A model generated the notes under the pieces. It did not search any database. It was not told the DNA's origin and saw only the letters and a list, made by a program, of their open reading frames with translations. Both the position numbers and the translations under genes were made by a program. A DNA stretch of 64,000 bases from Symbiodinium microadriaticum (taxonomy: Eukaryota > Sar > Dinophyceae > Suessiales > Symbiodiniaceae), in the NCBI GenBank assembly GCA_001939145.1, contig LSRX01000053.1, positions 930,468-994,467 on the forward strand. Direction: 5' to 3'. Below, piece after piece: positions 10,618 through 21,446 of this stretch. The first letter of the stretch is position 1. Each line of letters begins with the position of its first letter.

Positions 10618-10750
10618 GTTGATGAACCCTAAACCCTTAAACCCTTAAACCCTAAACCCTAAACTCCTAAACCGTAAACCCTTAAACCCTAAACCCTAAA
10701 ACCCGAAACCCTAAACCCCAAACCTCTAAACTCGAAAACCTAAACCCCTG
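10618..10750. repeat. C-rich telomere-like array
   Basis: CCCTAAA and CCCTTAAA units in tandem. Confidence 0.8.
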
Positions 10751-10830
10751 GTTCGTGAACCCGCTTTCTTTTAGGGCCTCAGTATCTGGATACTTCTTGT
10801 AGTCAAGTTTAAGACCATGTGGCTTATGCA

Positions 10831-10946
10831 CTACGGCTGATGATATGAATCCTGCATTACCCGCAATAATAAGGAATATACCATAATTCCCATAGTTTAG
10901 TGCCCGTAAGGTAATGCTGATGCAGGATTTATGTCATCAACAGTAG
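10831..10946. mobile_element. MITE-like foldback, family A (copy 4)
   Basis: Termini 'ctacggctgatgatatgaat' and 'atgtcatcaacagtag' pair. It has the standard 'ataattcccatagttta' centre. Confidence 0.75.
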
Positions 10947-11160
10947 AGGTGTGCACTAATTACTGTCACTGTAGAGGTCTGACAACGCGGCTGATAGTCA
11001 TCATACAACAGTACTACACTGTACTCCAAAACACACTAGGGACCCCAGACCTCTTGTAAACCGCTTGCAGACCCCTTACAAAGCCATAAAGCCTTTACAG
11101 AACCCTTGCAACAAAAAAACTGGCAAAAAAGCCCCCCAAACAATCCTTCTAAGACCAGAT

Positions 11161-11465
11161 ACCCTAAACCCTAAACCCTAACCCTAAACCCTAAATCCTA
11201 AACCCTAAACCTTTGGAAAAGCCTCAAGCTGGCATTATTGCTCTGAGGCTCCTGCTCAAGCTGGCCGCCTTGAAAAAGGGTGGTTGCATTTTCTTGCCCT
11301 CAAGGGGTAGGTTTAGGGTTTCGGGGGGTTCAGGGTTTAGGGTTTGGGGGGGTTCAGGGTTTAGGGTTTGTGAGGGTTCAGGGTTGTGGGGGTTTAGGGT
11401 TCAGGGGTTAGGGTTCAGGGTTCAGGGTTCAGGGTTTAGGGTTTAGGGTTTGGGGTTTAGGGCTC
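11161..11465. repeat. Opposed telomere-like arrays
   Basis: C-rich CCCTAAA units (11161-11215) face G-rich TTTAGGG/TTCAGGG units (11305-11465) across about 90 bp, so strand orientation inverts within 300 bp. The open frame crossing them is an artefact of the 7-bp repeat. Confidence 0.8.
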
Positions 11466-11568
11466 AGTGTAAGGCTGGTTGCACGTTCCAAAGGACTCAT
11501 TAGTTAGGTACTTAGGCTGCAACATAGTATATGCAGGCTGCGTACTGTTGGGAAAGTATATGATTAGC

Positions 11569-11675
11569 ACTGTTGATGATATAAATCCTGCATTACCTTA
11601 AGGACGCCTAAACTATGGGAAGTATCTTGGAAAACTCCATATTATGGGGTAATGCAGGATTTATATCATCACTGA
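11569..11675. mobile_element. MITE-like foldback, family A (copy 5)
   Basis: Termini 'tgttgatgatataaatcctg' and 'caggatttatatcatcac', a strong inverted pair. Directly followed by CCCTAAA units. Confidence 0.8.
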
Positions 11676-11684
11676 TCTAAACCC

Positions 11685-13020
11685 TAAACCCTAAACCCTA
11701 AACCCTAAACCCTATAAACCCTAAACCCTAAACCCAAACCTCGGGGATCGGTTCCCTGGCCAGGTCCAGGGTTGCGGGGTTCAAGACTTAGGGCTGAGGG
11801 GTCTAGGGCTCTTTTCGGGTTTAGGGCTTAGGGTTTAGGGGTTTGGGTTTAGGGTTTAAGGCTTAGGGCTTAGGGTTTAGAACTTAGGGTTTAGGGCTTA
11901 GGGTTTGGTTTAGGGTTTGGGGTTTAGGGTTTCGCGCTGTCGTCTTATGCGAACTTCCGTAAAGGCAGAATACGTCACAAGCAGGCCGAACTTTCGAACC
12001 CTGCCTATGCCTCCTGCCCGTGGCATGGACGAAAGAGTTTGGTACGGGCCTTGAGTGCTTCGGAAGTGAAGTGTGGGACTTTAACGGCTGTTTAGGGACT
12101 CAACTAGGATTACCTTATTTTTTGAAGTGGGTATGTGCGCTCCTTGACTCCAGGGCTTATAGGCTAGGGGGTTGATAGGGTTTAGGGTTTTAGGGCTTAG
12201 GTGATTATTTTTATAAGTATCATAACCCAAAATAGGATCCCTGATTAGGGTCCTTCGAGACTTATTACCCACTTACGAAGTCCCCCCGACCCGGCTAATA
12301 GGGTTTTTAGAATTGCTAGGGGGCCTAGAGCTTCGGTGCTTAGGGTTCGGGCTTGAGGGCTTAGGGCTCAGGGTTTGGTAGGGCTTAGGGTTTGGGGCTT
12401 ATGGCTTGGTAGGGTTTAGGGTTTAGGGATGCCAGATCACAGCCATCCCTCGAGGTGCGCGCTAAACCCGACACCCCAAACGCGCTGAACCCTAGCCAAA
12501 CCCTTAGCCATCAACCCTCAACCCTGAACCCTCAACCCCAAACCCTCAACCCTCAGCCATACACCCCTAAACCCTCAGCCACAAGCCCTGAACCCTGACC
12601 CTCAGCCATAAAACCTCAGCCATAAACCTCAACCCTAAACCCTCAACCATAAACCCTCAACCCTGAACCCTCAGCCATACACCCCTAAACCCTCAGCCAC
12701 AAACCCTGAACCCTGAACCCTCGGCCATAAGCCCTGCTCAGGATTGCACCGAGCTCACTTCGTAGATCACCGGAGGCGCTTCCGGTCGCTTCGCCTCCCC
12801 GGTTTTTGGCTTTAAAAACGGCTGCTTTCTGTGGTCCAGGGTTTAGGAAGTAGGGGATGTTTAGGGCTTAGGGATGTTTAGGGTTTAGGGTTTTGGGGTT
12901 CAGGGTGTAGGGATGTTTAGGGGTCTTGGGTTTTGGGTTCAGGGTTTTGGGGTCTACGGATGTTTAGGGTTTAGGGTTTTGGGTTTATCGTTTAGGGTTC
13001 AGGGTGTTCCGATACGGGTT
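11685..13020. repeat. Mixed telomere-like arrays with higher-order units
   Basis: C-rich at 11685-11735, G-rich at 11805-11935 and 12335-12430, C-rich at 12480-12735, G-rich at 12840-13020. In 12540-12735 a longer unit containing 'CCCTCAGCCATACACCCC' and 'CCCTCAGCCACAA' recurs twice. No gene is supported in 12081-12272, which reads across a palindrome-like tract ('cataacccaaaataggatcc'). Confidence 0.75.
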
Positions 13021-13439
13021 CCGAAAAGGGTCCCGGGTTGAAGGCTTATAGGGCTTCGGGACCCACATTGAAGGTTCTAGAGGGTTTAGAGCAGCGTAGG
13101 GCTTTTCAGCTCCATTTGTAAACCTGTGCCGCAGCCTTGCTGGCTGTAGATCCGTCTACCTTAACCCAAAATCCTACTGTGTTGTGCATCCCCATTCTGA
13201 TTCATTCCAGTATACAAAAATTTATATATGTATTTATGTATACACACACACACATATTTCTATATATAGAAGCCGAAACAAACATGTATTTGCGGTTGGG
13301 GTAAGGTGTAAGTTTGGGCATCAGGCTTATCCTAGGTCCGAAGGCTCCAACCTCGCCTGTGCTGGAGCCTTTGTCGCACTTGTTGGGGGCACCTGCCGGA
13401 CAGAACAGAGTTACAGAGTCAAACAACAACAGGTAACCT

Positions 13440-13640
13440 CAAAACCCTAAATCGTTCATCCTTAATCCCTAAACCCTAAACCCATCAACCCCTAAACCCT
13501 CATCCCTTGCTTTGCCATCTCAAAGGTGTACCATGCTTTGCTGAACAGTTAGGGTAAATATATGGGCCTTAATAATTTAGAATAGGGTTTAGGGGCCTTT
13601 TCTTTTCTTTCAGGCAGGCTGAAAGTCCAAGGGACGTGCC
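13440..13640. repeat. Last telomere-like block and half MITE bordering the coding island
   Basis: CCCTAAA units at 13440-13500. About 13547-13596 is half of a family-F element ('gggccttaataatttagaat'). From here telomere-like repeats nearly vanish until about 37 kb. Confidence 0.65.
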
Positions 13641-14554
13641 TAATGCAAACATACACAACTGAATTCAAGGGTGAGACAGGGTTGGCCGATAGTTCGGTCA
13701 CCCTCCGGAACGGCCATGCTCTGTAACCAAGACGAAAGCGGGTGAAGGCTCTCCGCTGACATCGGGAAACGCAGTAAAACCGGACGCCCACGGCGTGCCA
13801 AGTCAATGAGGCATCGAAGCGCATCTAGGACGAGGCCAATCCAAGCCTGAAGCTGGCGGAGAGCTTTCAGTGGGCATGAAGGAGGGGAGAAAATCGGCAA
13901 AAGGCCATGAGGCGCAGCGGGGAAAGTAACGCACGCAGCAGACGCCTGTGCGATGGCCCAGCTGGCTGCGTTGTCGAGGACCAATTCGGCGCAGCTAGAG
14001 GTGTCAATCGAGCGAGCGGCGGCCCAATCTGCGCACAGCTTGCCAAGAACCGCAACAGACATTCCCGACCGGGATGGTGTGACAATCGGACGATCAACAA
14101 GGGGGCAAAAGGTTGCCTCCCAAGACTGTTCCCGCAGGGCCTTGCCGGATACAGTATCACACAGATGCGCCGGATGGAGCACAAGCAAAACATCATCGGC
14201 CGCCGCTCGAAGCACACCGTCGGAAAGCGAGTCTCGCCAAACTCCAAGGGTGCGCCGAAGGACTGGTAGCGGAGCAACCTGCGCCTGAACGGCATCGAAG
14301 ATGCGTTCATCCGGGTCCTTGGTGTCATCCGAGCAGGCCTCAAGTTGACGCAAAGCACTCAGCAAAGAAGGCTCCGTCTCGGGTGCAGCGGGTCCAAGTG
14401 AGTGTTTACCAATGCCAGGAACGGCAGGGGCTAGCTCATGGGCAGAGGAAGAATCGACCACCACAGATCCGGCTTCGGCTAGCTGTTCAATCTGCTGAAC
14501 GCAGACCAAGCTGAGACGCAAGTGGGTGCGCAGCTTAGAAGCAGAAGAGACTTC
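13640..14554 (-). CDS. Unrecognised coding exon
   Basis: Open minus-strand frame of about 300 codons with no ATG start. It probably begins after an acceptor-like 'cttccag' (exon start near 14554, 'EVSSASKLRTHLRLSLVCVQ'). Composition is protein-like: balanced residues, Ala/Leu-rich helical stretches such as 'LRQLQAWIGLVLDALRCLID', and no low complexity. The frame runs to a stop at the edge of a half MITE near 13640, so the 3' end may be lost. I do not recognise a family. The strand matches the LINE at 32.5-36.8 kb, so it could be an ORF1-like or N-terminal piece of a related element; that is speculation. Confidence 0.45.
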   Translation of the reverse strand, partial: EVSSASKLRTHLRLSLVCVQQIEQLAEAGSVVVDSSSAHELAPAVPGIGKHSLGPAAPETEPSLLSALRQLEACSDDTKDPDERIFDAVQAQVAPLPVLRRTLGVWRDSLSDGVLRAAADDVLLVLHPAHLCDTVSGKALREQSWEATFCPLVDRPIVTPSRSGMSVAVLGKLCADWAAARSIDTSSCAELVLDNAASWAIAQASAACVTFPAAPHGLLPIFSPPSCPLKALRQLQAWIGLVLDALRCLIDLARRGRPVLLRFPMSAESLHPLSSWLQSMAVPEGDRTIGQPCLTLEFSCVCLH

Positions 14555-16727
14555 CTGGAAGACTACATGTCGGTTATTATGACGAGCTTATCTTTTTGGA
14601 AATAATGGTTTTTTATAAGTCTCGTGGGGATATGTGGGTTAAGCTAAGTCACGTTGGTATTTGGGATGAAAAGCCAGCCACCGCTCGATAATGAATGGCT
14701 ACAGATTGAAGCTGTCATCGATCGAGCATGCCCGGAGCGTGTTGTGGATCATTTGGCATGTACAGGTGACAATGTCCACTTTTGCGCCGTGTGACTAAAA
14801 AAACGAGCACGGGTTTTGCATCCCACTAGTGGATTCAAAATTCCCGTTCTTGTGGAATATAGGTATATATCTCTATGACATACCTACATATAATAAATAA
14901 TATATAGAGAATATGTGTCAGGATCATATAGGTGCCTTCAGTTCCGTTCCAGGTTTCGACGGCTAAATTCATTCAGGAATGGTGTACAAACAAGATCCAT
15001 CCAGCCTCAAGACTTGGGCCTGCAATTTCCCGGCCCCATATATGTCCTATGAGCTGTGATCAGAGGGCAAGCTTTGATCTTGGATGCTTGCAATGAAATC
15101 ATTTCTGAGCTCATGTTGATCTTCTAGCAAACTCCGAGCATGGTACAGCATCACTGCTTGTGTCGTCCGGTGCCCTTGCTTAAGACTCGGTGGCAATGAT
15201 TGAAACTAGAGTCGTCATGTCTAGCAGGTATGCTGGGTGGGCATGTATATAGAATTTATCATAGATGCCCGAAGATGAGTAGGTTTGCATGAGTGTCGTA
15301 CCCCCAAATAGTCTTGCATTCGTGTCTCTCACGTCGACTCGGTGTATGATTAGGTACAGATCTTCGTCAGTAACAATTCATGAAAGGCCCGAGTGGAGTA
15401 ATGGGTCTCATGCTGAGCCAGCATGCAAGGGTTTCAGGCGTGCTGGGCAGGGCAGTGTGGCTGCTGCAGTGCTGAAGCAATCTCAACTCTGCTTCGTGGT
15501 GCTGTTTGTGCGGCCGTGCATCCAGGCGATTTCATCGCCGCTTCATCCCAAGTGTAGGTGTGATGCTGATGTAGCAGGATTCATCTCCGAGTGTATGGCA
15601 ATACAACTGCACGCAGCAAGGCAGCAGCAGCAGACCATTTGCTCTTTGCTACATATAGGCTGTTGTCCTCTGAGAGTCAAATATACATTCCAGGCTTCTA
15701 AGAAACAACAGAACCAGGGTTTAGGAACCAGTTGGTCCATGGACGATTTTTCTGACAACACCAGCTCGCTTTGTGGGGCGTGGCCATGGTCGGTTCCTTG
15801 GGCTTGCAGGCCCGGGCATGATAACTAATCGGCTCCAGTCCGGCATCCAGCTTGAGCAGCCGCAGAGGTACATAAGCGATTTTTGATAACAACAAATCAA
15901 ACGTACCGTGAATGGCAGGCTGTGGCTTGGGTGCTGGTGAAAAGGCATGAGATATGGCGGGAAGCTCAATGTACAGCGATCTGCAATTAAGCGAATGCAG
16001 GAGTGCAGCCTGTTAACTCTGCGAGATCCAGTGTGAGTTTCGGTGTGGGACTGTGGGACATCTACGGTTCGAAAATGTTCGAAACCATCAAGATGAGGGC
16101 TGTATAATGGAGTGAGTGCTAGGGTAGTGTCGTTTTAAAGGTTCGGTCGGTGGTTAAGTGCATCAAAATAACTTGTAACCGGTTGATAGCATCAGGGCTG
16201 CAGCAGTCTTTGGGATGGCTTCGATCATGAACTCTTAATTACGATGTTCAATATACTATATATGCTTATAGCTGCTTTCGGGCATAATTGTTTTTGTTTA
16301 GTTTCAGACATGAAATCATCTTCTCTTATTGGCCCAGGTAAAGACCGGCCGATCTACGATCGAGAACTTATTCGTGGAAGAAGAGCCAGGTGCGACCACC
16401 CTTGCCTCAGCTCTAGATACCTCTGTTGGGTCCATTGTGTCTTCATGATATTGAGCAGTCCTAGGTCCTGCGGATTCGGCGATACTGTGGTAGATGTGTG
16501 TTTCTTGCCTCAGCATTTTGCTTGGCCCAGATTCAAGGCGCACTAACTTGACCAGTGATTCCTGTGTGTCGAAATTAGTGGGTTTCTGTAGAGATATCAC
16601 GGTAGCACAGGCGAGCTTCCACAAGATATGGAATGTTAATCCCGACATTTGGTATATACACATGCGCCGTTTCATGTTCTGCGCACTTAGGACCTAGGGG
16701 CTCCGCGACCAATCTTGTTTGGAGGCC
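14555..16727. other. Intergenic DNA without a convincing gene
   Basis: Telomere-like repeats are absent. An AT-rich inverted tract lies at about 14850-14930 ('aggtatatatctctat' against 'atatatagagaatatg'). Open frames at 15289-15828 (plus) and 16316-16675 (minus) have unremarkable composition and no motif, and I do not support them. The region may contain the promoter or 5' leader of G1. Confidence 0.5.
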
Positions 16728-16837
16728 ATGGCTTCCCTCCCCTCAGACTTTGAAGAGCCTGAAATCGACTTTGGGCCAGAGGCAGTTCGTGTCTCAAAGG
16801 CTTTGCAGGCGGAGGATTCAATTCAGCATGACACTTG
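16728..16837 (+). CDS. G1: probable first coding exon
   Basis: ATG at 16728 in a good context ('gaggccatggct'). It encodes 'MASLPSDFEEPEIDFGPEAV' and about 17 more acidic residues up to a GT at 16838-16839. The acidic, low-hydrophobic N-terminus contrasts with the basic later exons. Past the candidate donor the frame drifts into sequence resembling CCCTAAA units, which supports an intron boundary. Gene identity unknown. Confidence 0.45.
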
Positions 16838-18000
16838 GTCCTTAATTGGTGCTGGGCTTTCTTGCTTCACATTTGAGCCAAGTTTGTTAAAGCATCCTAA
16901 ACCCCAAAACCCCAATCTGCAAATCATAAACATCCCACATCCTTAGTTGTACATCTTATAGACCCCTTGCCTCTCTAAACCCTATAGGACCTTGGACCTT
17001 CAAGCTTGTACATCCGGAGCCTGATCGAAATCCTGAACGCTCTAAAGCTCTGAACCTTGAAACCCGAAACCGCCTTAATTTGCAGGACAGGATATGCGAG
17101 CTTTAGCTTTGGGAATTGGGGTATAGGCCTTGCTTTTCAGCTTCCAATCCACTAAACTTTAGTATTTGTTTAAATAGGAATACAGGGTTTTTTGAAGGGG
17201 GCTTTCGGAGGCAGGCTGTAGCGAAGTGATCCATACAAGTGACACTCTACCATATATACCATGACAGCTTCCAACCTGTTCAAAAAAACCAAGCTCAAAA
17301 CAACCCGACCCACAAGCTTAATTCTGCTTCTAGTCTCAACTAGCTAGTCTTAGAAGGAGCCAAGCAGAACGATTAACACCAGGGCATCTTCAAGAGTCAG
17401 CAGGTAACTGCTCTTATTCGATTTAGAAAGATCGACCTATACTAATGAATCTATAATCGACTCTATAATTCTTCTGCATAACCCAAACTGTTCGAACCAA
17501 ATCTTTATGTTTTAACAAACGACCAGCCAAGATGGGATTCAACCTCTTGATTGACAGAAGTGGGAAACTGCTCATGAAGAAGAAAGCGGTCAGCAAAAAG
17601 GACCTGACTGTTAACAACCGAGTCCCGGGGCTACAAATTCAGAGGTGTCGGGTCTTTAAGCCCTTTTTAGGGGTTTAGGGGTACCTTTGAGGTGTGCTGG
17701 TGTTGGTGTGATGTATGCTGCGGCTTCTGCTGTGGCTGGCCAGGTTCTCGCAGCTGTCATGATGGCCTCTGGCAAGCGACGCAGAAGATACTCAGCTCAC
17801 ATCTTCGCGCACGCTATCCTTCACTGGTACAGTACTACAAAACAGATGCCTAGGGGAATCAGCCACAACTGTGCTTCGGTCCGGGACTGGGCATTGCGTA
17901 CTGGTACAGCGTTGCGCAAGCTTGTGTCTTTGCTGATCCATCTGAGCTGAGATATTTTGGGATATCTGTCCTTATGTTGCATAGGGGTTTCTGCAATCCA

Positions 18001-18890
18001 GGCTACCAAGTTGAAGGAGTTGTGCAGACGCACCGACAAGTCGCACGACAAAGCTCTCTGTGAACTAAAGCAAGAAGTACTTCCTCATCTCCCTCCTCCA
18101 AAGGGGAAGCCCGAAGCCCAGGACTCGCATCGAGAATCAAGAAATCCTGAAAATCCCTATCCTGAAACCTCTCTTTGCTCCAGGAGGATACTGATGCCTC
18201 CGATGCTTCTTCGGATGAGGAGTACCCAGTCTCGAGCCAGGTCGAGACTGATAGCCTTAGCACTTTGAGCCGTTTGGAAAGTGTGTGCACTCCAGTTTCT
18301 CAGCTTCGAGCAAGATGTTAAGGTAGGCCTTAGGCTGATTTCTGAGTTCCATATGTTTGGTAATGGTAGGTGTTTGCTTGAATGTTATGGGGTCATATCT
18401 GAGGCTCGGAAGGACCCTATGCTTTCGCCGGCAACACCACCTAAAGGGCCCATGTCGGCCAAGCTGCAGTCTCTCGATACATGTTGTGTTAATGTACGCA
18501 TAGGGATGGGCAGGTAACACATATGTTGTGTTCATAGTACGCAGATTTCAATAAAGCGCGTGTAGATATAGCCAGTGGTTGTGTATGTACATTAATTGTT
18601 CTATCAGGAGCATTATTTCTGTGGTGAAGTCTCCGGCTGCGGTCCAGCCAAAGGATCGTTTGGGATCAATCGTGGCCAAGCTGCAGGCTTCCCGGAGCCC
18701 GGTGCCGGCCTCCAATAGGTTCGTTCTGCCACCCGAAGCATCATGTCTGAAACCGGTATTTTCCTGAAAACAATAGAGTTTGAAGTGCATTATATTCTCC
18801 GCTCTGACTTATTCATTGCATGTAAGGTAAGGGAGAGCCTGCAGAAACTTTCCATGGAGCCGACGCCCTTCCTTCCGAAGAAGCAGTGCC
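18001..18890 (+). CDS. G1: cluster of short internal exons
   Basis: Several short plus-strand frames look spliced. About 18001-18110 encodes 'ATKLKELCRRTDKSHDKALC'. About 18184-18311 follows 'ctttgctccag' and is Ser/Asp/Glu-rich ('EDTDASDASSDEEYPVSS'). About 18390-18479 has 'PMSAKLQSLDTC'. About 18622-18715 has 'VKSPAAVQPKDRLGSIVAKL'. About 18829-18890 has 'VRESLQKLSMEPTPFLPKKQ'. All are on the same strand as the exon at 16728 and the terminal exon at 19016. The 'AKLQSLD'/'AKLQASRS' pieces look internally repeated. No known domain is recognised, and the boundaries are approximate. Confidence 0.4.
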
Positions 18891-19015
18891 TAGGCCAAAC
18901 TATGCACAAAACTAAACTATAGTGTTTAGGTTGACAGGTGGGGTGAATGGGGCATTTCTGGGATCTTTATTTCTAACTGTTGAAACATAAGGTACAAGAA
19001 CCAAGATTGCGACAG

Positions 19016-19430
19016 CGCCGATGAGGGCGAGGATGTGCAGGATATTAAGGATGCTTCTTCGACAGCCAGACCCAAACCTAAGACGGCTAAGAAGAAGAAG
19101 AAGAAAGCTATTGCACGTGCCAAAGGCAAGGCAAACCAGGCCAGCTCGAGCAAAGGTGGAACCAACAGCAACAGCACTAAGAAGTACACGGAGGCCGATA
19201 CCATGTACAAGCCCGGAAGCTTCAGGGAGGAGCGCTTCAAGTTTATCTACGAGACGATGAAGGAGAAGGATATTCCTTTCAAGGAGGCGGCTAAGTGTTG
19301 GCTTCCTAGTGCTCATCGGGCGTCTTTGCTGGAAGGCTTACCCAAGACTGAACTCCAGCGGAGGCGGTTTGTGCCTGCCATGAACCCCAGGTCGAAGAAG
19401 GCCTTGAAGAGTGGGCCTCAGCCGGTGTGA
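19016..19430 (+). CDS. G1: terminal exon, Lys-rich linker plus compact C-terminal domain
   Basis: The exon follows 'attgcgacag' and reads 'SADEGEDVQDIKDASS'. A poly-Lys/Ala tract comes next ('KTAKKKKKKAIARAKGKA'), then a well-formed helical segment: 'SFREERFKFIYETMKEKD', 'IPFKEAAKCWLPSAHRASLL', 'LPKTELQRRRFVPA'. It stops with TGA at 19428-19430. The pattern W-x2-S-x2-R-x2-LL-x6-EL-x-RRRF resembles, from memory, C-terminal segments of multi-copy dinoflagellate proteins of unknown function. The Lys tract suggests nuclear localisation or nucleic-acid contact (inference). It is the last exon before the methyltransferase-like unit G2, about 600 bp downstream on the same strand. Confidence 0.6.
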
Positions 19431-20032
19431 TATCCAATCGTGTAATCAAGAGCCCTGTTGTGAGCCTTCAACAAAGCTTTACACAATCGGCTGGTGCAGG
19501 CCTGTTGCAAAGGCAATTTTCCCAGAATTTCAATTTGTGCAATCTTGATTGTTTGGCTGGGCCTGACTGCAGTGGATATTGCCACTCCGGGGCCCCGAGC
19601 TGCATGCATGTTGCATCAACACTGATTTATGCTGTACTTGTCAGCAGCTTGAATTATTCCGACCCCAAACAGACTCGGCATGTGGTTGCAAGGACAAGGT
19701 TGTGCGAGCCAGTGTTATCTGATGTCTGCTTGGCTGAAGTGTGCAGTGCAAACATCTGTATCAACTGCTAACTGTGTGCTTCCTACAGAGGTTCAGTTTT
19801 TTAGGACTGCAAGCTCTGCTGGTGTGCTTTAGGGCCTTTTGTAGTAGTGATGGTTGTGGCAGAATTGTTGCAATGGAGGGCCCCGATCCCCTTGGTCCTG
19901 CTTTGTATTTTGCTGAACTTTCACCCGCGGCTGCGCCATAAACAGGACTGAATATCTTGGTTGTATCGTCCAGTTAATTTGACAAACTCGGCAACACCAA
20001 ACCAGTCCCTTGCAAGCCTCTACATCCTGCAG

Positions 20033-20100
20033 GATTTCGACTTCGTCGAGCTGTTCTGTGGAGGTGCCGAAGTGAGCGCCAGTCTTCGGAAGGCTGCTTC
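20033..20100 (+). CDS. G2 exon 1: methyltransferase-like motif I
   Basis: The acceptor 'catcctgcag' is followed by the frame 'DFDFVELFCGGAEVSASLRK'. This resembles the SAM-binding motif I of C5-cytosine methyltransferases (D-L-F-x-G-x-G-G), with the Asp replaced by Glu and the glycine run altered. The donor is not obvious; dinoflagellates often use non-GT donors. An upstream start exon was not found between 19431 and 20032. Confidence 0.6.
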
Positions 20101-20198
20101 CATGCATAAACACAGTGTGATGTTCTACTTCAAACTGTAATTGCCTGCGCATTCTGGCTTGTGCCCCTGTGTTGCACTCTTGGGCTTGGCTGTTTAAG

Positions 20199-20360
20199 GA
20201 CGGGAAAGATGGAGCTTCGATTGATATTCTGGACAATCCCCGTCGATATGACCTGACTGGAGAGGTAGGCTTCGCTCTTGCTTTGAATGCAATCCTTCGT
20301 TTGCGGCCTGGGGGTGTGGTCATTGTTGGGCTTTGCTGTGAGAGCTTCAGTATTATGCAG
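20199..20360 (+). CDS. G2 exon 2: methyltransferase-like core
   Basis: Follows 'ctgtttaag'. Reads 'DGKDGASIDILDNPRRYDLT', then 'EVGFALALNAILRLRPGGVV' and 'IVGLCCESFSIM'. The strand-helix-strand pattern with 'ILRLRPGGVVIVGLCCESF' sits where C5-methyltransferases have motif IV (PCQ). Here the site reads CCES, so the Pro-Cys-Gln nucleophile motif is not intact. That argues for a Rossmann-fold relative whose catalysis is unproven. Confidence 0.65.
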
Positions 20361-20447
20361 CTTGGATCCAATCCTGTGACAGTTAGAGGGCTTCGCTAAG
20401 GGGTGTTGGCTGTGGCTTCTGATCACCAGTGTCTACTTCTGCTCCAG

Positions 20448-20665
20448 CTGAGGAGCCGAGCAACTTCTGGACGTTCCGTGATCTGTCCTGAAGGAAACAA
20501 AGGTTACACGTTTGTGGCCAGTGGAAACCTGCTCCTTTCCCGAACGATGATGCTTCTTCTGGTTGCCTCGTGCCGGGGATGTCGCTTCTTACTGGAACAA
20601 CCGGGCCAGTCCTGCATGTCCTTACATCCCCGCTGGAACTGGTTTGTGGACCGAGTTTCTGTTGC
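20448..20665 (+). CDS. G2 exon 3: conserved 'LLEQP' segment
   Basis: The acceptor 'tctgctccag' is followed by 'LRSRATSGRSVICPEGNKGY', then 'NLLLSRTMMLLLVASCRGC' and 'RFLLEQPGQSCMSLHPRW', ending around 'NWFVDR'. The 'LLEQP' and 'HPRW' signatures match, from memory, a multi-copy dinoflagellate family with the same exon content. In C5-methyltransferases an E-N-V motif sits at about this point; 'LEQP' may be its counterpart (inference). Everything is on the same strand and in order. Confidence 0.65.
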
Positions 20666-20801
20666 TTTCCTGGACATCGGAAGTTTCGATTTTTCGATTG
20701 ATCGAACTCTACATATATGTAATGAGAACTTGCAGCATTTGTAAGTACATATTGATTCAGCAATAGTATTTATGTAGAGCAACATTCGAGTCTTCTCTCA
20801 G

Positions 20802-21033
20802 GTTTTCCGAGGCAGCTGGTATATGGGCAAATTCGGTGCCCCCACACCAAAACGCCACATGGGATGGAGCAACGATGAAGAGTTCATGCAAGATCTTATG
20901 GCTAGGGGAGGCTATTTGAGTACTGCTGAATGCAAAGAGATCGGGGCCGCCCAACTGGTCCGTAGGGGCAAGAATAAAGGAGGCGTGCCTACGTTCACTG
21001 GAGCGAAACAACTGAAGAAAAGCCAGACTTTAG
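20802..21033 (+). CDS. G2 exon 4: 'TPKRHMGWSN' segment
   Basis: The acceptor 'cttctctcag' is followed by 'VFRGSWYMGKFGAPTPKRHM', 'GWSNDEEFMQDLMARGGYLS', a charged linker, and 'TFTGAKQLKKSQ'. The run W-x-M-x2-(F/Y)-G-x2-(T/S)-x-K-R-x2-G-W-S-N and the terminal K-x-L-K-x-S-Q are, as I recall, the most constant part of this family in dinoflagellate gene sets. The 3' boundary is approximate. Confidence 0.65.
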
Positions 21034-21081
21034 TCAGCACTTATGCTCTATGCTTTATAGGACTTTAGGGCTCGAGTCACT

Positions 21082-21168
21082 GTGAACTTCGGAACCTGTC
21101 TCTGTGCCAAATACACTGGCTCAGGAAGTATACAGAAGCCTTCGGCCACAACATTGCGGACATCTTCC
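21082..21168 (+). CDS. G2 exon 5: short 'YTEAFG' exon
   Basis: The frame reads 'CQIHWLRKYTEAFGHNIADI' and ends at a GTAAGA donor at 21169. In the family a Y-P-x-x-F-G helix directly follows the K-x-L-K-x-S-Q segment, which is why I prefer this frame over the longer competing one. The acceptor was not resolved. Confidence 0.5.
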
Positions 21169-21235
21169 GTAAGAGGCAGGGAGCTACTTTCCTGCAACCG
21201 AGCCATCGCTCTGAAAGGAAGAGAGCCCGCGGGAG

Positions 21236-21259
21236 AGAGAGAGAGAGAGAGAGAGACAA

Positions 21260-21303
<44 letters not shown>

Positions 21304-21361
21304 TGTGTGTGTGTGTGTGTGTGCGTGTGTGTGTGTGTGTGTGTCTGTGTGTGTGTGTGCC

Positions 21362-21392
<31 letters not shown>
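21236..21392. repeat. Compound GA/GT microsatellite inside a G2 intron
   Basis: (GA)n at 21236-21301 switches abruptly to (GT)n at 21302-21392. It lies between the GTAAGA donor at 21169 and the acceptor near 21446. Long open frames in all readings here are artefacts. Confidence 0.9.
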
Positions 21393-21401
<9 letters not shown>

Positions 21402-21446
21402 ATGGAGCAACCATGAGCGCAAATGCTGCGCCTTTTGACTACTTAG

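Noticed and set aside
15289-15828. 179-codon plus-strand frame
   Set aside because: No motif, no splice context, Cys/Ser-rich random-looking composition, competing frames on the other strand.
20033-20360. Active DNA cytosine-5 methyltransferase
   Set aside because: Motif I is imperfect and the PCQ nucleophile motif is not found at the expected place; only a fold-level resemblance is claimed.
21048-21438. Long His/Thr, Ser/Leu and Arg/Glu frames
   Set aside because: All are produced by the GA/GT microsatellite.
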